DNA of 64,000 nucleotides from Pseudodesulfovibrio sp. 5S69 (GCF_037094465.1 NZ_CP146609.1:2723501-2787500); one strand, 5' to 3'; counted from the first letter of the stretch, positions 1 through 10,265 are shown. Numbers and translations are program-made. The notes: generated from the letters alone by a model not told the origin.

Positions 1-1037
<1,037 letters not shown>

Positions 1038-1186
1038 AATTTTGTTCCCTGTCTCCCCGTAAATCTAGATAAATGCGAGAGACGTTGAATCCGTAAGCCA
1101 TATAATGGATGCCGTCAAGAAAATGGGAACCTTAGACCCCGGTAAAACCTTATTTGCATTTTCCTGAAAAAGTCTACGTTTTTTAC

Positions 1187-1214
1187 TTGACCCCCGAAAC
1201 GATTTGTTTAAACA
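1187..1214 (+). promoter_or_regulatory. Candidate sigma-70 promoter for tRNA-Asn
   Basis: A TTGACC -35 box (1187-1192) is followed after 16 bases by a weak TAAACA -10 box (1209-1214). It would start transcription about 20 bases before the tRNA, in the interval divergent from lysS. This is a match by eye only. Confidence 0.4.
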
Positions 1215-1239
1215 CTCTTCTCGCTTCGACGAGAAATGT

Positions 1240-1315
1240 TCCCCAGTAGCTCAATCGGCAGAGCGGGTGACTGTTAATCACTAGGTTCGCGGTTCAAGTC
1301 CGTGCTGGGGAGCCA
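1240..1315 (+). tRNA. tRNA-Asn (anticodon GTT)
   Basis: A 76-base cloverleaf. The acceptor arms TCCCCAG and CTGGGGA pair, the D arm carries AGCTCAATCGGCAGAGC, the anticodon loop is CTGTTAA with anticodon GTT, and the T arm contains GGTTCAAGTCC. The 3' CCA is encoded (1313-1315). A terminator follows at once, so it is probably a single-tRNA transcript. Confidence 0.97.
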
Positions 1316-1325
1316 AGAGAACAAG

Positions 1326-1356
1326 AGGGCTGCATCAAACGATGCAGCCCTTTCTC
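1326..1356 (+). terminator. Rho-independent terminator of tRNA-Asn
   Basis: The arms GGGCTGCATC and GATGCAGCCC pair perfectly around an AAAC loop and are followed by TTTCTCATTT. It lies 11 bases after the tRNA CCA end. Confidence 0.85.
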
Positions 1357-1843
1357 ATTTCCCCGACCGCCCACTCCCCGAACCGCCCCTCCCTCTCCCG
1401 CCCCTGCCAACCTCGGAAGACATCCATTTCCCGCCCATTGCGGCCCCTCTTTTCATTCCCTCGCACCGACACCGGGCTGCCTCGCCGCAGCATCGCCAAA
1501 ACCGCCGCGCGCCCCCCTTGCCACCCCGGCTTCGGTTCTTTCCCTCATTTTTATGCTATCCGCACTCTACAGCAATTTGACACCGACAAAAAATCCCATG
1601 ATTTTGACGTGTTGAAAATAACTAATCAGATTTATAAATATCTATTATTTATAATATCTATATTAATCCAACACCGATCATCCCAACTGTTTGACACCAA
1701 ATATCGCCTCAAAACAGGGCCTTGCTCAAATGAACATAATGAAATCATAAGTTTTTTTATGGTAATTACAAAATTGCTCAACACACTCTTCTGTCTAATG
1801 CCCGTGCGGTGAGCGGTACGGCAAAACTCAAGGAGGCATCCTC
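1357..1843. other. AT-rich leader region before fdhA, no gene
   Basis: About 490 bases without a convincing gene. The first part (to about 1550) is C-rich. From about 1560 it becomes strongly AT-rich, unlike the rest of the window. The nonamer TTTGACACC occurs twice, at 1576-1584 and 1690-1698, exactly 114 bases apart, on either side of an AT tract in which ATATCTAT is repeated. This is probably the fdh control region. No good -10 box was found at standard spacing from either TTGACA, and no sigma-54 pair with correct spacing. AAGGAGG at 1831-1837 is the fdhA ribosome site. Confidence 0.5.
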
Positions 1844-4800
1844 ATGAAATTGGATCGCCGAAACTTTCTCAAGCTCGCAGGAACAGGAGCTGCGTGCATG
1901 ACGCTGGGGCAGCTGGGTTTCAACCTCGCTCCCGTGAAGGCGTACGCCGCGCAACTCAAGATCACCGGCGCCAAGGAAATCCTGACCGTCTGTCCCTTCT
2001 GTTCCGTGAGCTGCAACGTCATCGGCTACGTCAAAGACGGCAAGCTGGTCAGCTCCGAGGGCGACCCCGACTATCCGGTTAATGAGGGTGCCCTGTGCGC
2101 CAAGGGCGCGGCCATGTTGTCCATGACCACCGAGCACAACCGGCTGCAGAAGCCCATGTACCGGGCTCCTTTCAGCGACAAGTGGGAGGAGAAAAGCTGG
2201 GATTGGATCCTCAATCAGATCGCCAAACGGGTCAAGGATACCCGCGACAAGGACTTCATCCTGCGCAACGAAAACGGTCAGCCCGTCAACCGCATCGAGT
2301 CCATGTTCCTGCTCGGCACCTCGCATGCCTCCAACGAGGAATGCGCCCTGACCCACCAGTTCGCCAGGGCCCTGGGCATCGTCTACATGGACCACCAGGC
2401 CCGCGTGTGCCACAGCTCCACCGTGTCCGCCCTGGGCGAGTCCTTCGGGCGCGGGGCCATGACCAACCACTGGACCGACATAGCCAACGCCGATTCCATC
2501 CTGATCATGGGCAGCAACGCGGCCGAGCACCATCCCATTTCCTTCAAATTCGTCCTGCGCGCCAAGGACAAGGGCGCCACGGTCATGCATGTCGACCCGA
2601 AGTTCTCCCGGACCTCGGCCCGGTCCGACTTCCACGTGCCCCTGCGCTCGGGCACGGACATCGCCTTCCTGGGCGGCATGATCAAATACATCATCGAGAA
2701 CAAGCGCTACTTCCCCGAGTACGTGTCCGAATACACCAACGCCTCCCTGCTGGTGGACCCGAAGTTCGGCTTCAAGGACGGCCTGTTCACCGGCTACGAC
2801 GCCATGACCCGGTCCTACGACAGGTCCACCTGGAACTTCCAGATGGACGACAACGGCGTGCCCAAAAAGGACAAGAGCCTGAAGGACCCGAACTGTGTCT
2901 TCCAACTGATGAAGAAGCACTACGACCGCTACGACATTGACAAAGTGTCCAAGACCACGGGCGTGGCCCCCAAGGTGTTGGAAAGGGTCTACAAGACCTT
3001 CTCCGCTACGGGCCGTCCGGACAAGGCGGGCACGGTCCTGTACGCGCTCGGCTGGACCCAGCACACCGTGGGCGTGCAGAACATCCGCACCTCGGGCATC
3101 ATCCAACTGCTGCTCGGCAACATCGGCGTGGCCGGCGGCGGCATCAACGCCCTGCGTGGCGAGCCCAACGTCCAGGGCTCCACGGACCACGCCATGCTCT
3201 ACCACATCCTGCCCGGCTACATGGCTATGCCCGCGGCCCCGTGGGAGACGCTCGAACTGTACAACAAGGCCAACACCCCGGTCAGCCACGACCCCGAATC
3301 GGCCAACTGGTGGCAGCACAAGCCCGAATACATGACCAGTCTGCTCAAGGCCTGGTTCGGCGACAACGCCACCGCGCAAAACGACTACTGCTACAACCTG
3401 CTGCCCAAGATCGAAAAGGGGCACGACTACTCGTACCTGTTCCTCTTCGACCGCATGTACAAGGGCGAGATCAAGGGCGGCTTTTTCATGGGCCTCAATC
3501 CCATGAACTCGGTGCCCAACACTCACAAGATCCGCAAGGCCATGGACAACCTCGACTGGTGCGTCTGCGCCGAGCTGCACAACTCCGAGACCACGGAGAA
3601 CTGGCATCGTCCGGACGTTGACCCCAAGACGGTCAAGACCGAAATGTTCCTGTTGCCCTCGGCCCACCGCATGGAAAAATCCGGTTCGGTGACCAACTCC
3701 GGCCGCTGGGTCCTGTGGCACCACAAGTGCGTGGACCCGCAGTTCCAGACCCGCCCCTTCGGTGAGATGTACGTCCCGCTGTTCAACATCATCCGCGACA
3801 TGTACCGCAACGAGGGCGGCACCTTCGCCGCGCCCCTGCTCAACCAGGACTGGCCCGAGAAGTTCGACCCCGACGACCTGTGCCAGCGCATCAACGGGCG
3901 CTTCCACAAGGACACCACGGTCAAGGGCAAGCTGTACAAGAAAGGCCAGCAGGTGCCCTCCTTCACCGCGCTCAGCGCGGACGGCGCCACGTCCAGCCTG
4001 AACTGGCTGTACTGCGGCAGTTGGACCGAGGAAGACGGCAACAAGTCCCTGCGCCGCTCGCCCGCGCAGACCCCGATGCAGGCCAAGATCGCCCTGTACC
4101 CCAACTGGTCCTGGTCCTGGCCCGTCAACCGCCGCATCCTGTACAACCGCGCTTCGGTGGATCTGAACGGCAAGCCGTACAACCAGGCCAAGGCCGTCAT
4201 CGAGTGGCAGGACGGCAAGTGGATAGGCGACGTGCCCGACGGCGGATGGCCGCCCCTGTCCAGCGGCAAGGGCAAGCTGCCGTTCATCATGCAGACGCAC
4301 GGCCTCGGCCACCTGTTCGGCCCCGGCCGTATGGACGGCCCGTTCCCCGAGCACTATGAACCCGCCGAGACCCCGGTGAACAAGAACCTGTTCTCCAAGC
4401 AGCTCTCGAGCCCGGTCTACAAGTTCACCACCAGCGCGCCCGACGTCCTGGCCAAGCCCGCCGATCCCAACTACCCGATCGTGCTGACCACCTACAGTCT
4501 GACCGAGCACTGGTGCGGCGGCGGCGAAACCCGCAACGTGCCCAACCTGCTCGAAGCCGAACCGCAGCTGTATGTGGAAATGAGCCCGGAACTGGCCAAG
4601 GAAAAGGGCATCAAGAACGGCGACGGCGTGATCATCGAATCCATCCGCGGCAAGGTCCAGGCTATTGCCATGGTCACGGTGCGCATGCGCCCGCTCATGG
4701 TGCACGGACGGATTATCCACGAAATCGGCATGCCCTACTGCTTCGGCTGGACCACGCCCGGCAGCGGCGACTCCACCAACCGGCTGACGCCTTCGGTGGG

Positions 4801-4885
4801 CGACCCGAACACAACCATCCCGGAATACAAGGCGTGCTGCGTGAACGTCCGCAAGGCGGACAAGCTCACCGAACTGGCACGGTAA
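1844..4885 (+). CDS. fdhA: Formate dehydrogenase alpha subunit, Mo/W-bis-MGD, cysteine type
   Basis: This is the catalytic subunit that oxidises formate to CO2. The protein has 1013 residues. It begins with a Tat signal (RRNFLK at 5-10), so it should be exported folded to the periplasm. A [4Fe-4S] motif follows with Cys50, Cys53, Cys57 and Cys85. The active-site context DHQARVCHSSTV places cysteine at residue 189 (codon TGC at 2408-2410), where many Desulfovibrio enzymes and E. coli FdnG have selenocysteine. The downstream GRGAMTNHW block and the C-terminal molybdopterin dinucleotide-binding domain are intact, and the length is normal. An AAGGAGG ribosome site lies 7 bases before the ATG. fdhB starts 11 bases after the stop and fdhD follows. 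No cytochrome c3 or membrane subunit gene is adjacent, so this looks like a soluble periplasmic AB enzyme. Confidence 0.96.
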   Translation: MKLDRRNFLKLAGTGAACMTLGQLGFNLAPVKAYAAQLKITGAKEILTVCPFCSVSCNVIGYVKDGKLVSSEGDPDYPVNEGALCAKGAAMLSMTTEHNRLQKPMYRAPFSDKWEEKSWDWILNQIAKRVKDTRDKDFILRNENGQPVNRIESMFLLGTSHASNEECALTHQFARALGIVYMDHQARVCHSSTVSALGESFGRGAMTNHWTDIANADSILIMGSNAAEHHPISFKFVLRAKDKGATVMHVDPKFSRTSARSDFHVPLRSGTDIAFLGGMIKYIIENKRYFPEYVSEYTNASLLVDPKFGFKDGLFTGYDAMTRSYDRSTWNFQMDDNGVPKKDKSLKDPNCVFQLMKKHYDRYDIDKVSKTTGVAPKVLERVYKTFSATGRPDKAGTVLYALGWTQHTVGVQNIRTSGIIQLLLGNIGVAGGGINALRGEPNVQGSTDHAMLYHILPGYMAMPAAPWETLELYNKANTPVSHDPESANWWQHKPEYMTSLLKAWFGDNATAQNDYCYNLLPKIEKGHDYSYLFLFDRMYKGEIKGGFFMGLNPMNSVPNTHKIRKAMDNLDWCVCAELHNSETTENWHRPDVDPKTVKTEMFLLPSAHRMEKSGSVTNSGRWVLWHHKCVDPQFQTRPFGEMYVPLFNIIRDMYRNEGGTFAAPLLNQDWPEKFDPDDLCQRINGRFHKDTTVKGKLYKKGQQVPSFTALSADGATSSLNWLYCGSWTEEDGNKSLRRSPAQTPMQAKIALYPNWSWSWPVNRRILYNRASVDLNGKPYNQAKAVIEWQDGKWIGDVPDGGWPPLSSGKGKLPFIMQTHGLGHLFGPGRMDGPFPEHYEPAETPVNKNLFSKQLSSPVYKFTTSAPDVLAKPADPNYPIVLTTYSLTEHWCGGGETRNVPNLLEAEPQLYVEMSPELAKEKGIKNGDGVIIESIRGKVQAIAMVTVRMRPLMVHGRIIHEIGMPYCFGWTTPGSGDSTNRLTPSVGDPNTTIPEYKACCVNVRKADKLTELAR

Positions 4886-4896
4886 AGGAGACAGTC

Positions 4897-5631
4897 ATGT
4901 CCAAAACCTTCCTGATAGACACCTCCCGCTGCACCGCGTGCCGCGGCTGCCAACTGGCCTGCAAGGAGTGGCAAGGGCTTCCCGCGAACAAAACCCTGCA
5001 ATGGGGAAGCCACCAGAATCCGCCGGACCTGAACCCGAACAACTACAAGCTGGTCCGCTTCCACGACTACATGGACGCCACCGGCACCATCCGTTGGAAC
5101 TTCTTCCCGGATCAGTGCCGCCACTGCCTGGTCCCGCCCTGCAAGGAAGTGGGCGACGTCTACGTCGACGGCGCCATCCTCAAGGACGAAAAGACAGGGG
5201 CGGTGCTCTACACCGAGAAGACCAAGCAGTTCACCCCGGACCAGGCCGAAGAGGTCCGGGACGCCTGCCCGTACAATATCCCCCGGCGCAACGAGCAGAC
5301 CGGCCTCATGTCCAAGTGCACCATGTGCTTCGGCCGCATCACCAACGGCCTGCCCCCATCCTGTGTACGAGCCTGTCCCACCGGGACCATGAACTTCGGC
5401 GAAAGGGAAGACATGCTCAAGCTGGCCGAGGAGCGGCTGGCGCTCCTGAAAAAGAAGTGGCCCAAGGCCTCCCTGGCCGATCCCGAGGACGTCAACGTCA
5501 TCTACCTGATGACCGACACGCCCGACACCTACCATAAGTACGCGGTGGCCGAAGCCAAGCAGGCCGGCCCCATGACCAAGAAGCAGTTGTTCGCCAAACT
5601 GGCGAGCCCGATCAAGGCGATGAAGGCCTAA
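4897..5631 (+). CDS. fdhB: Formate dehydrogenase beta subunit, four-cluster ferredoxin-type
   Basis: This electron-transfer subunit passes electrons from FdhA towards periplasmic cytochrome c3. It has 244 residues. The first cluster motif is CTACRGCQLAC (Cys12, 15, 18, 22). Further cysteine groups follow in CRHCLVPPCK, in DACPYNIP, in CTMCFGRI and in SCVRACPTG, enough for four [4Fe-4S] clusters. It has no signal peptide, so it is expected to be co-exported with FdhA on the alpha-subunit Tat signal. The ATG at 4897 has AAAGGAG upstream, overlapping the end of fdhA. Its C-terminus is soluble, with no membrane anchor helix, unlike FdnH/FdoH of enteric bacteria. Confidence 0.95.
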   Translation: MSKTFLIDTSRCTACRGCQLACKEWQGLPANKTLQWGSHQNPPDLNPNNYKLVRFHDYMDATGTIRWNFFPDQCRHCLVPPCKEVGDVYVDGAILKDEKTGAVLYTEKTKQFTPDQAEEVRDACPYNIPRRNEQTGLMSKCTMCFGRITNGLPPSCVRACPTGTMNFGEREDMLKLAEERLALLKKKWPKASLADPEDVNVIYLMTDTPDTYHKYAVAEAKQAGPMTKKQLFAKLASPIKAMKA

Positions 5632-5655
5632 ACCGTCCCGCCTCACCCGGAACCG

Positions 5656-5684
5656 GGCCGGAGCGTCCCCGCGACGCTCCGGCC
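5656..5684 (+). repeat. Strong hairpin between fdhB and fdhD
   Basis: Perfect 12-base arms, GGCCGGAGCGTC and GACGCTCCGGCC, flank a five-base CCCGC loop. There is no T-tract, so it is more likely a processing or mRNA-stability hairpin separating fdhAB from fdhD levels than a full terminator. Confidence 0.6.
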
Positions 5685-5746
5685 GCCCGGCATCTCCGGG
5701 ACCGGCGGTGAACGCGCGGCGCAAAACGAACCGACAAGGACAGCCG

Positions 5747-6544
5747 ATGCCCTCCACACAGTTCTCCCTGAACATCCGCACACAGCCCTCACGCGAACCC
5801 GCCCTGCCCTGTCACGAAACGTCGGAACAGGCCCGCGAACTGGTTCGCGGGACCTCCCTGGAGCTCTATAGCGACGGTGCGCTGCACGGCCGCACGGCCA
5901 TGGTGGCTGTGGAGGACCCCCTGCGCATCACCGTGTCCGGCCTCGAAGACATCATCCTGTCGCGGACCCCGGGAGACGACGAGCACCTGATCGCCGGGCA
6001 CCTTTTCTCCCTGGGGCTCATCCGCACCCCGGCCGACATCCTCGGCCTGGCCTTTCCGGACAACGATCCCGGCCATGCCGTGGTCAGGCTCCGGACGACA
6101 AAGCCCCGGCGTTCCCTCGGCCCGCTGCCAGGAGGCCCGCGCATCGACCCCGAAGGAATATTCCGGCTCCGCGAAAGGTTCGAGCAGCGCCAGCGGCTGT
6201 ACCGCAGCACAAGAGCCACGCATGCGGCGGCCCTGTTCAAGGCGGATGGCGAGTTGTTGGCCTACGGCGAGGACGTCAGCCGCCATTGCGCCTTTGACAA
6301 GGCCGTGGGCCTGGCCCTGGAAAACCGCCTCCTGGCCGGGGTGGAGATCGCCATGCTCACCTCCCGCCTGGCCTCGGACCTGGCGGCCAAGGCGGCCATG
6401 GCCCGTATTCCGGTCCTGTGCGGCTTTTCCGCGGCCACCAGCGCGGGCATGGAGCTGGCCGAACGGCGCGGCATCACCCTCATCGGACGCATCGGCCGGG
6501 ACAGCTTCACCATCTATGCCAACGGCCGGCGCCTCGACGTCTGA
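5747..6544 (+). CDS. fdhD: FdhD family protein lacking the CxxC motif
   Basis: FdhD transfers sulfur from a cysteine desulfurase to the molybdenum cofactor so that formate dehydrogenase becomes active. The start at 5747 is preferred because AAGGA lies 6 bases upstream; an in-frame GTG at 5708 has no such site. The protein has 265 residues. Recognisable family blocks are GEDVSRHCAFDKAVG, the SAATSAGMELAERRGITLIG stretch and the C-terminal FTIYANGRRL. The usual CGxCG motif, which carries the persulfide in E. coli FdhD, is absent. Between the VVRLRT strand and the following helix there is only a proline/glycine-rich segment without cysteine. A cysteine replaces the usual Asn or Val in the EDVxRHxA motif, and another occurs in PVLCGFS. 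The family assignment is firm; a normal sulfurtransferase role is doubtful. Confidence 0.85.
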   Translation: MPSTQFSLNIRTQPSREPALPCHETSEQARELVRGTSLELYSDGALHGRTAMVAVEDPLRITVSGLEDIILSRTPGDDEHLIAGHLFSLGLIRTPADILGLAFPDNDPGHAVVRLRTTKPRRSLGPLPGGPRIDPEGIFRLRERFEQRQRLYRSTRATHAAALFKADGELLAYGEDVSRHCAFDKAVGLALENRLLAGVEIAMLTSRLASDLAAKAAMARIPVLCGFSAATSAGMELAERRGITLIGRIGRDSFTIYANGRRLDV

Positions 6545-6694
6545 GGCCCGTCCCGCCCCGGCGGTATCGCCCATTTCCCCGTTTCGGGAATTATAATCAC
6601 ATAGTCGATATTTTTTTGCTAACGTCCTTTCCCAAATTCCATGATCAGCATGCAACCGGCATTTCGTCGGTATTTTCTGCGTAGGGAGGGAAGG

Positions 6695-8779
6695 ATGAGC
6701 CTGCGAGTGAAACTGTATTCGGCCATTGGGCTGCTGCTGGCCGTGGGGCTGGCCATGTTCGTGGCCACAGTGGTCATTACCTCGGCCCAGGAGAACGACG
6801 GGCTGGTCATCAACCTGGCGGGCCGCCAACGTATGCTCAGCCAGAAGATGGCCAAGGAGGCCCTGCTCTACCTTGAGGAACGGCGGGCCGGCAGGGACGG
6901 AACGGCGATCGGAAAACAGGTGAAGGGCACCTCCCGCCTGTTCCGCGAGACCCTGGCTGCCCTGACCGATTCCGGCCCGGCCCCGGTCACCGCAGACCCG
7001 GACGGCGAAAAGCGGGACCTGCCCGCCCCGTCCGAAGCCGTCAGGGAGCAGTTGCTCAAGGTCCGGACCCTCTGGGAACCCTACAGTGACGCCATCAACG
7101 CCATATTGGAACGGCAGACCCTGGGCAGCGACTTCAACAAGCAGAGCGTGGCCGTGCTGGTCAACATGAATCAGGCCGTGACCATGATGCAGGCCGAGTC
7201 CGAGAACCGCGTGGACTTCCTGCTGTTGTCACAGATCATCGGCATCGCCATAATGCTCCTGACCACGCTGATCAGCTTCCTGGCCATCCAGCGCAAGCTC
7301 GTCCGGCCGCTGCATTCCTTCAGTTCCGCCATGGACATCATCTGCAAGGGCGACCTGACCCAGGTCTGCGTCAACGACCAAAACGACGAGATCGGCCTGG
7401 TGGCCCGCGCCCTGACCTCCATGGAGGACCGGCTCAAGGACGTGGTCAGCCAGGCCAAGGACTCCACCGTAACCATGGCCGAACGGAGCGCCGGGCTGAA
7501 CGACATGGCCGCCACCCTGGCCCAGAACGCCACGCGGCAGGCCGGTTCCGTCAGCGAGATCGCCTCCCTGATGGAGGGAATGCGCTCCAACATCGCCACC
7601 ACGGCCAGCAATTCCATGGAGACCCACCACCTGGCCGTGAAGGCGGCCACGGACGCCCGCCGGAGCGGGGAGTCCGTGGGCACGGCACTGGAGGCCATCA
7701 CCACCATCGCGGGCAAGATCACGATCATCGAGGAGATCGCCCGGCAGACCAACCTTCTGGCCTTGAACGCAGCCATCGAGGCGGCCCGGGCCGGGGAACA
7801 CGGCAAGGGGTTCGCCGTGGTCGCCTCCGAGGTGCGCAAGCTGGCCGAACGGTCCGGCCAGGCGGCCAAAGAGATCGGCGAACTCTCCGCCGACACCGTG
7901 GACATCTCCAACCAGGCGGGCGACCTGCTCAAGCTGCTGGTGCCCGACATCGAGAAGACCGCGGCCATGATCGAGGAGATCAACGCCTCCAGCTCCGAGC
8001 AGCACCGCGACACCGAGATGGTCGGCAAGGCCGTTCGCGACCTGGACGCGGGCATCCAGGACACCGCACGGATGGCCCGCGAACTGTCCGACACCACCGA
8101 GGATCTGTCCGGCGAGGCGTCCGGCCTCCGCCAGGAACTGCTGTTCTTCAGAACCGAGGGGGACAACGAGTGTTCGGCACCGCCCCGGGTGTTCAAATCG
8201 CGCGCGAAGTCCCTGCCCCCGGCCGGGCCCGCGCCGAAGCCCGTTCGGGAGACGCCCGTGCCGGTCCAAGTGCGTGCCCCCAAGCCCGTCCCCAAACCTG
8301 CCGTCGCGGCCGCCCCCGAACCGGACCGGCCGTTGTACGGCTCCCCGGAGAAGATTGAAGAGACCCCGCCGCTCATCGTCTGGGACGATTCCATTGCCAC
8401 CGGCATCGAACTCATCGACGAACAGCACCAAGAGCTGATCGGCCTGATCAACCGCCTCAACAGCGCCATGCAGCAGGGCAGGGGCAAGGCCGTGCTCGGC
8501 GAAATTCTGGACGAACTGGGCCACTACGCCGTCTTCCACTTCGGCCAGGAGGAAACCCTGTTCGACCAGTACGGCTACCCCGAGGCCGATCAACACAAAG
8601 CCGCGCACCAGAAGCTGCTGAGCGATACCACGGCATTTATCGAGCAGTTCAAGACGGGACAGATTGGAATGAGCCGCGACCTGTTCTTCTTCCTCAAGGA
8701 CTGGCTGACCAAGCACATCAAGGGCGTGGACCACCGCTACGTCCCCTTTCTCAAGGAAGCCATGGAGAACGACAAATAG
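6695..8779 (+). CDS. Methyl-accepting chemotaxis protein with C-terminal bacteriohemerythrin domain (DcrH-like)
   Basis: A 694-residue membrane chemoreceptor. The order is: a transmembrane helix near residues 9-30; a periplasmic PilJ/NarX-type sensor domain beginning [18 protein letters not shown]; a second helix around 185-210; HAMP; the MCP signalling domain with the hairpin tip [23 protein letters not shown]; a proline-rich linker; and a hemerythrin domain over about the last 130 residues. The hemerythrin keeps all expected iron ligands: His in DEQHQEL, His and Glu in FHFGQEE, two His in DQHKAAHQ, and His plus Asp in [10 protein letters not shown]. This fold binds O2 at a di-iron site, so the receptor probably steers movement by oxygen or redox state. 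The start at 6695 has GGGAGGG upstream; an ATG at 6641 does not. A TATAAT hexamer stands at 6592-6597. Confidence 0.92.
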   Translation: MSLRVKLYSAIGLLLAVGLAMFVATVVITSAQENDGLVINLAGRQRMLSQKMAKEALLYLEERRAGRDGTAIGKQVKGTSRLFRETLAALTDSGPAPVTADPDGEKRDLPAPSEAVREQLLKVRTLWEPYSDAINAILERQTLGSDFNKQSVAVLVNMNQAVTMMQAESENRVDFLLLSQIIGIAIMLLTTLISFLAIQRKLVRPLHSFSSAMDIICKGDLTQVCVNDQNDEIGLVARALTSMEDRLKDVVSQAKDSTVTMAERSAGLNDMAATLAQNATRQAGSVSEIASLMEGMRSNIATTASNSMETHHLAVKAATDARRSGESVGTALEAITTIAGKITIIEEIARQTNLLALNAAIEAARAGEHGKGFAVVASEVRKLAERSGQAAKEIGELSADTVDISNQAGDLLKLLVPDIEKTAAMIEEINASSSEQHRDTEMVGKAVRDLDAGIQDTARMARELSDTTEDLSGEASGLRQELLFFRTEGDNECSAPPRVFKSRAKSLPPAGPAPKPVRETPVPVQVRAPKPVPKPAVAAAPEPDRPLYGSPEKIEETPPLIVWDDSIATGIELIDEQHQELIGLINRLNSAMQQGRGKAVLGEILDELGHYAVFHFGQEETLFDQYGYPEADQHKAAHQKLLSDTTAFIEQFKTGQIGMSRDLFFFLKDWLTKHIKGVDHRYVPFLKEAMENDK

Positions 8780-9127
8780 CCCATCCTTGGCCGAAGGCTC
8801 CGGGCCGCCTCAGGCGGTTCGGGGCCGACGGCCATCTCCTCCGCTGCCGAGCACCGTCCCCATCTTCTCTGCAATTCATCTCGTTAAACAAGGGAGTTAA
8901 GGCAAACCGCACCGCATCGTCCTCCGGTCCGATCTTGGATGGGGACAGGGAGGACGAACTCCCGTGCCCAAACAGAGATTGCCCAAACCGGGCGCTCAGG
9001 GTAGCCTTGGGCTCGACGCGGCGGCTCCCCGCCGGAATGACGTCGGCCCGCGCCCGCGCGGACCAGGCCAACGAGTACGCCTGGAAACACGAAGGTCAAC
9101 CCACACCACCTGCCGGGAGGCATGGTC
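8780..9127. other. Intergenic region without a recognised gene
   Basis: About 350 GC-rich bases. Short frames exist on both strands, but they show no family motif and no ribosome site. A few GC-rich inverted repeats near 8800-8840 may contribute to termination after the chemoreceptor gene, but none is followed by a T-tract. GGGAGG at 9115-9120 is the ribosome site of the next gene. Confidence 0.4.
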
Positions 9128-10192
9128 ATGAAACAGAACCGGACCGCACTCATACTCATCGCCTGCGCCGTACTGCTCGCCGTCGGCGCCTTTCTCATTC
9201 TGAACCGGAACGGGGAGGAACCCTCAGCCGTGCGGCAGGAGGTCGCCCAGCCCGCGGCTGAGCCCGCCAAGGCCCCGGACTGGGTCGACAAGGGCCAGGA
9301 GGCCAAGCCCGACTACTCGCCGTCCACGGCCGAGCCCGAAAAGACCACTCCGCCGCCCGCCGTCGAGGCCGGGAAACACGAAGAGCCCAAAACCATCGAA
9401 GTCTCCGAGGACAAGGTGGTCACCTTCACCTTCGTGGAATCCCTGGCCGATTTCCTGCTCCACCGCTTCCAACCGCGCGGCCCCAACGGCAAGCCCGATT
9501 CCCTGGCCACGGCCGTGGCCCTGAACCGCTACTACGGCCGCGAACTGGACGGCTTCGCCGTATCCGGCGACGACATCCGCGCCTCGCGCAAGGCGGTCTA
9601 CGACTACGCCTTCAACCCAGGCATGCTCAAGACCTTGTACGACATCTACGCTCCGGCCTTCATGGTCCACCTGGTGGACACCGCGGCCAACACCGAACGC
9701 GAATACGTTGTCGGCAAGAGCACGGAGAATCGGACCCTGACCACCGAAGAGATCAAGGTCATGCTCCGGCTCAACGCGCGCCGCATCGAGCGCACCGCCG
9801 AAGTCTTCCACGCCTTTGCCGACGACCCGTCGATCATCGAGATGGCGGGCAAGTACCGCCGCGCGGCCAAGGCCGTGGAGCGGGCCAACGGGCAGTTGCA
9901 GACCGCCATGGCCGAAGGCAAGGCCACGGGCCAGGCCAGCGACCGGCTGAAGCAGGCCATTCTGTTCCGTGAACGGTCCCGTGCCGAGATCGTCACGCAC
10001 CTCAGGCGGGTCTGCCAGTCCTGCCCCGACACAGAGCTTTTCTACCTCTCCCAGTGGGCCTACCGGCGTACTCTGGGCCAGCCCGAGGAGAAGCTGAAGG
10101 CCTTCGGCACCGCCGCCGACCTGATGGACGATCTGGCCGGGCGTTTCCGGGCCAAGGCCGAGGAGCTCAAGGAGGCGGACTCAAATAATTGA
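9128..10192 (+). CDS. Uncharacterised single-pass membrane-anchored protein
   Basis: I do not recognise the family. The 354-residue protein starts with a basic MKQNR stretch and a hydrophobic helix (about residues 6-26), so it is anchored in the inner membrane with the rest in the periplasm. Residues 30-95 are rich in Pro, Ala, Glu and Lys and look like a flexible spacer. A compact mostly helical domain follows (about 100-354), with a two-cysteine motif CQSC near residue 298 and many charged helices. The start at 9128 is chosen because GGGAGG lies 7 bases upstream; the ATG at 9122 is too close to it. The gene stands alone between the chemoreceptor and the persulfide enzyme, and nothing shows a shared operon. 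Confidence 0.75.
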   Translation: MKQNRTALILIACAVLLAVGAFLILNRNGEEPSAVRQEVAQPAAEPAKAPDWVDKGQEAKPDYSPSTAEPEKTTPPPAVEAGKHEEPKTIEVSEDKVVTFTFVESLADFLLHRFQPRGPNGKPDSLATAVALNRYYGRELDGFAVSGDDIRASRKAVYDYAFNPGMLKTLYDIYAPAFMVHLVDTAANTEREYVVGKSTENRTLTTEEIKVMLRLNARRIERTAEVFHAFADDPSIIEMAGKYRRAAKAVERANGQLQTAMAEGKATGQASDRLKQAILFRERSRAEIVTHLRRVCQSCPDTELFYLSQWAYRRTLGQPEEKLKAFGTAADLMDDLAGRFRAKAEELKEADSNN

Positions 10193-10265
10193 GCATATGT
10201 TGCATTGAACATTCTTTGTGCTTATCCTTGCCGTAGCAAGAAGAGAATTCACCAAGGAGCGCTCA

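Noticed and set aside
1740..1810. Sigma-54 promoter before fdhA (TGG and TTGC near 1760-1775).
   Set aside because: The GG and GC are 13 bases apart rather than 10, so the spacing does not fit.
1240..2000. tRNA-Asn as an integration site for a genomic island, given the change to AT-rich DNA downstream.
   Set aside because: No integrase, no repeated tRNA end and no mobile genes follow; the AT-rich part is short and leads into fdhA.
1778..4720. A 980-residue minus-strand frame opposite fdhA, and similar long frames opposite PFOR (12005-15556) and flhA (45988-48327).
   Set aside because: They are mirror frames of GC-rich genes: rich in Ala, Gly, Val, His and Arg, with no domain, and opposite genes with clear families.
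8935..9261. A 108-residue plus-strand frame and a 106-residue minus-strand frame (8751-9071) in the gap after the chemoreceptor.
   Set aside because: No ribosome site, no family motif, and the plus frame overlaps the start of the next gene in another frame.
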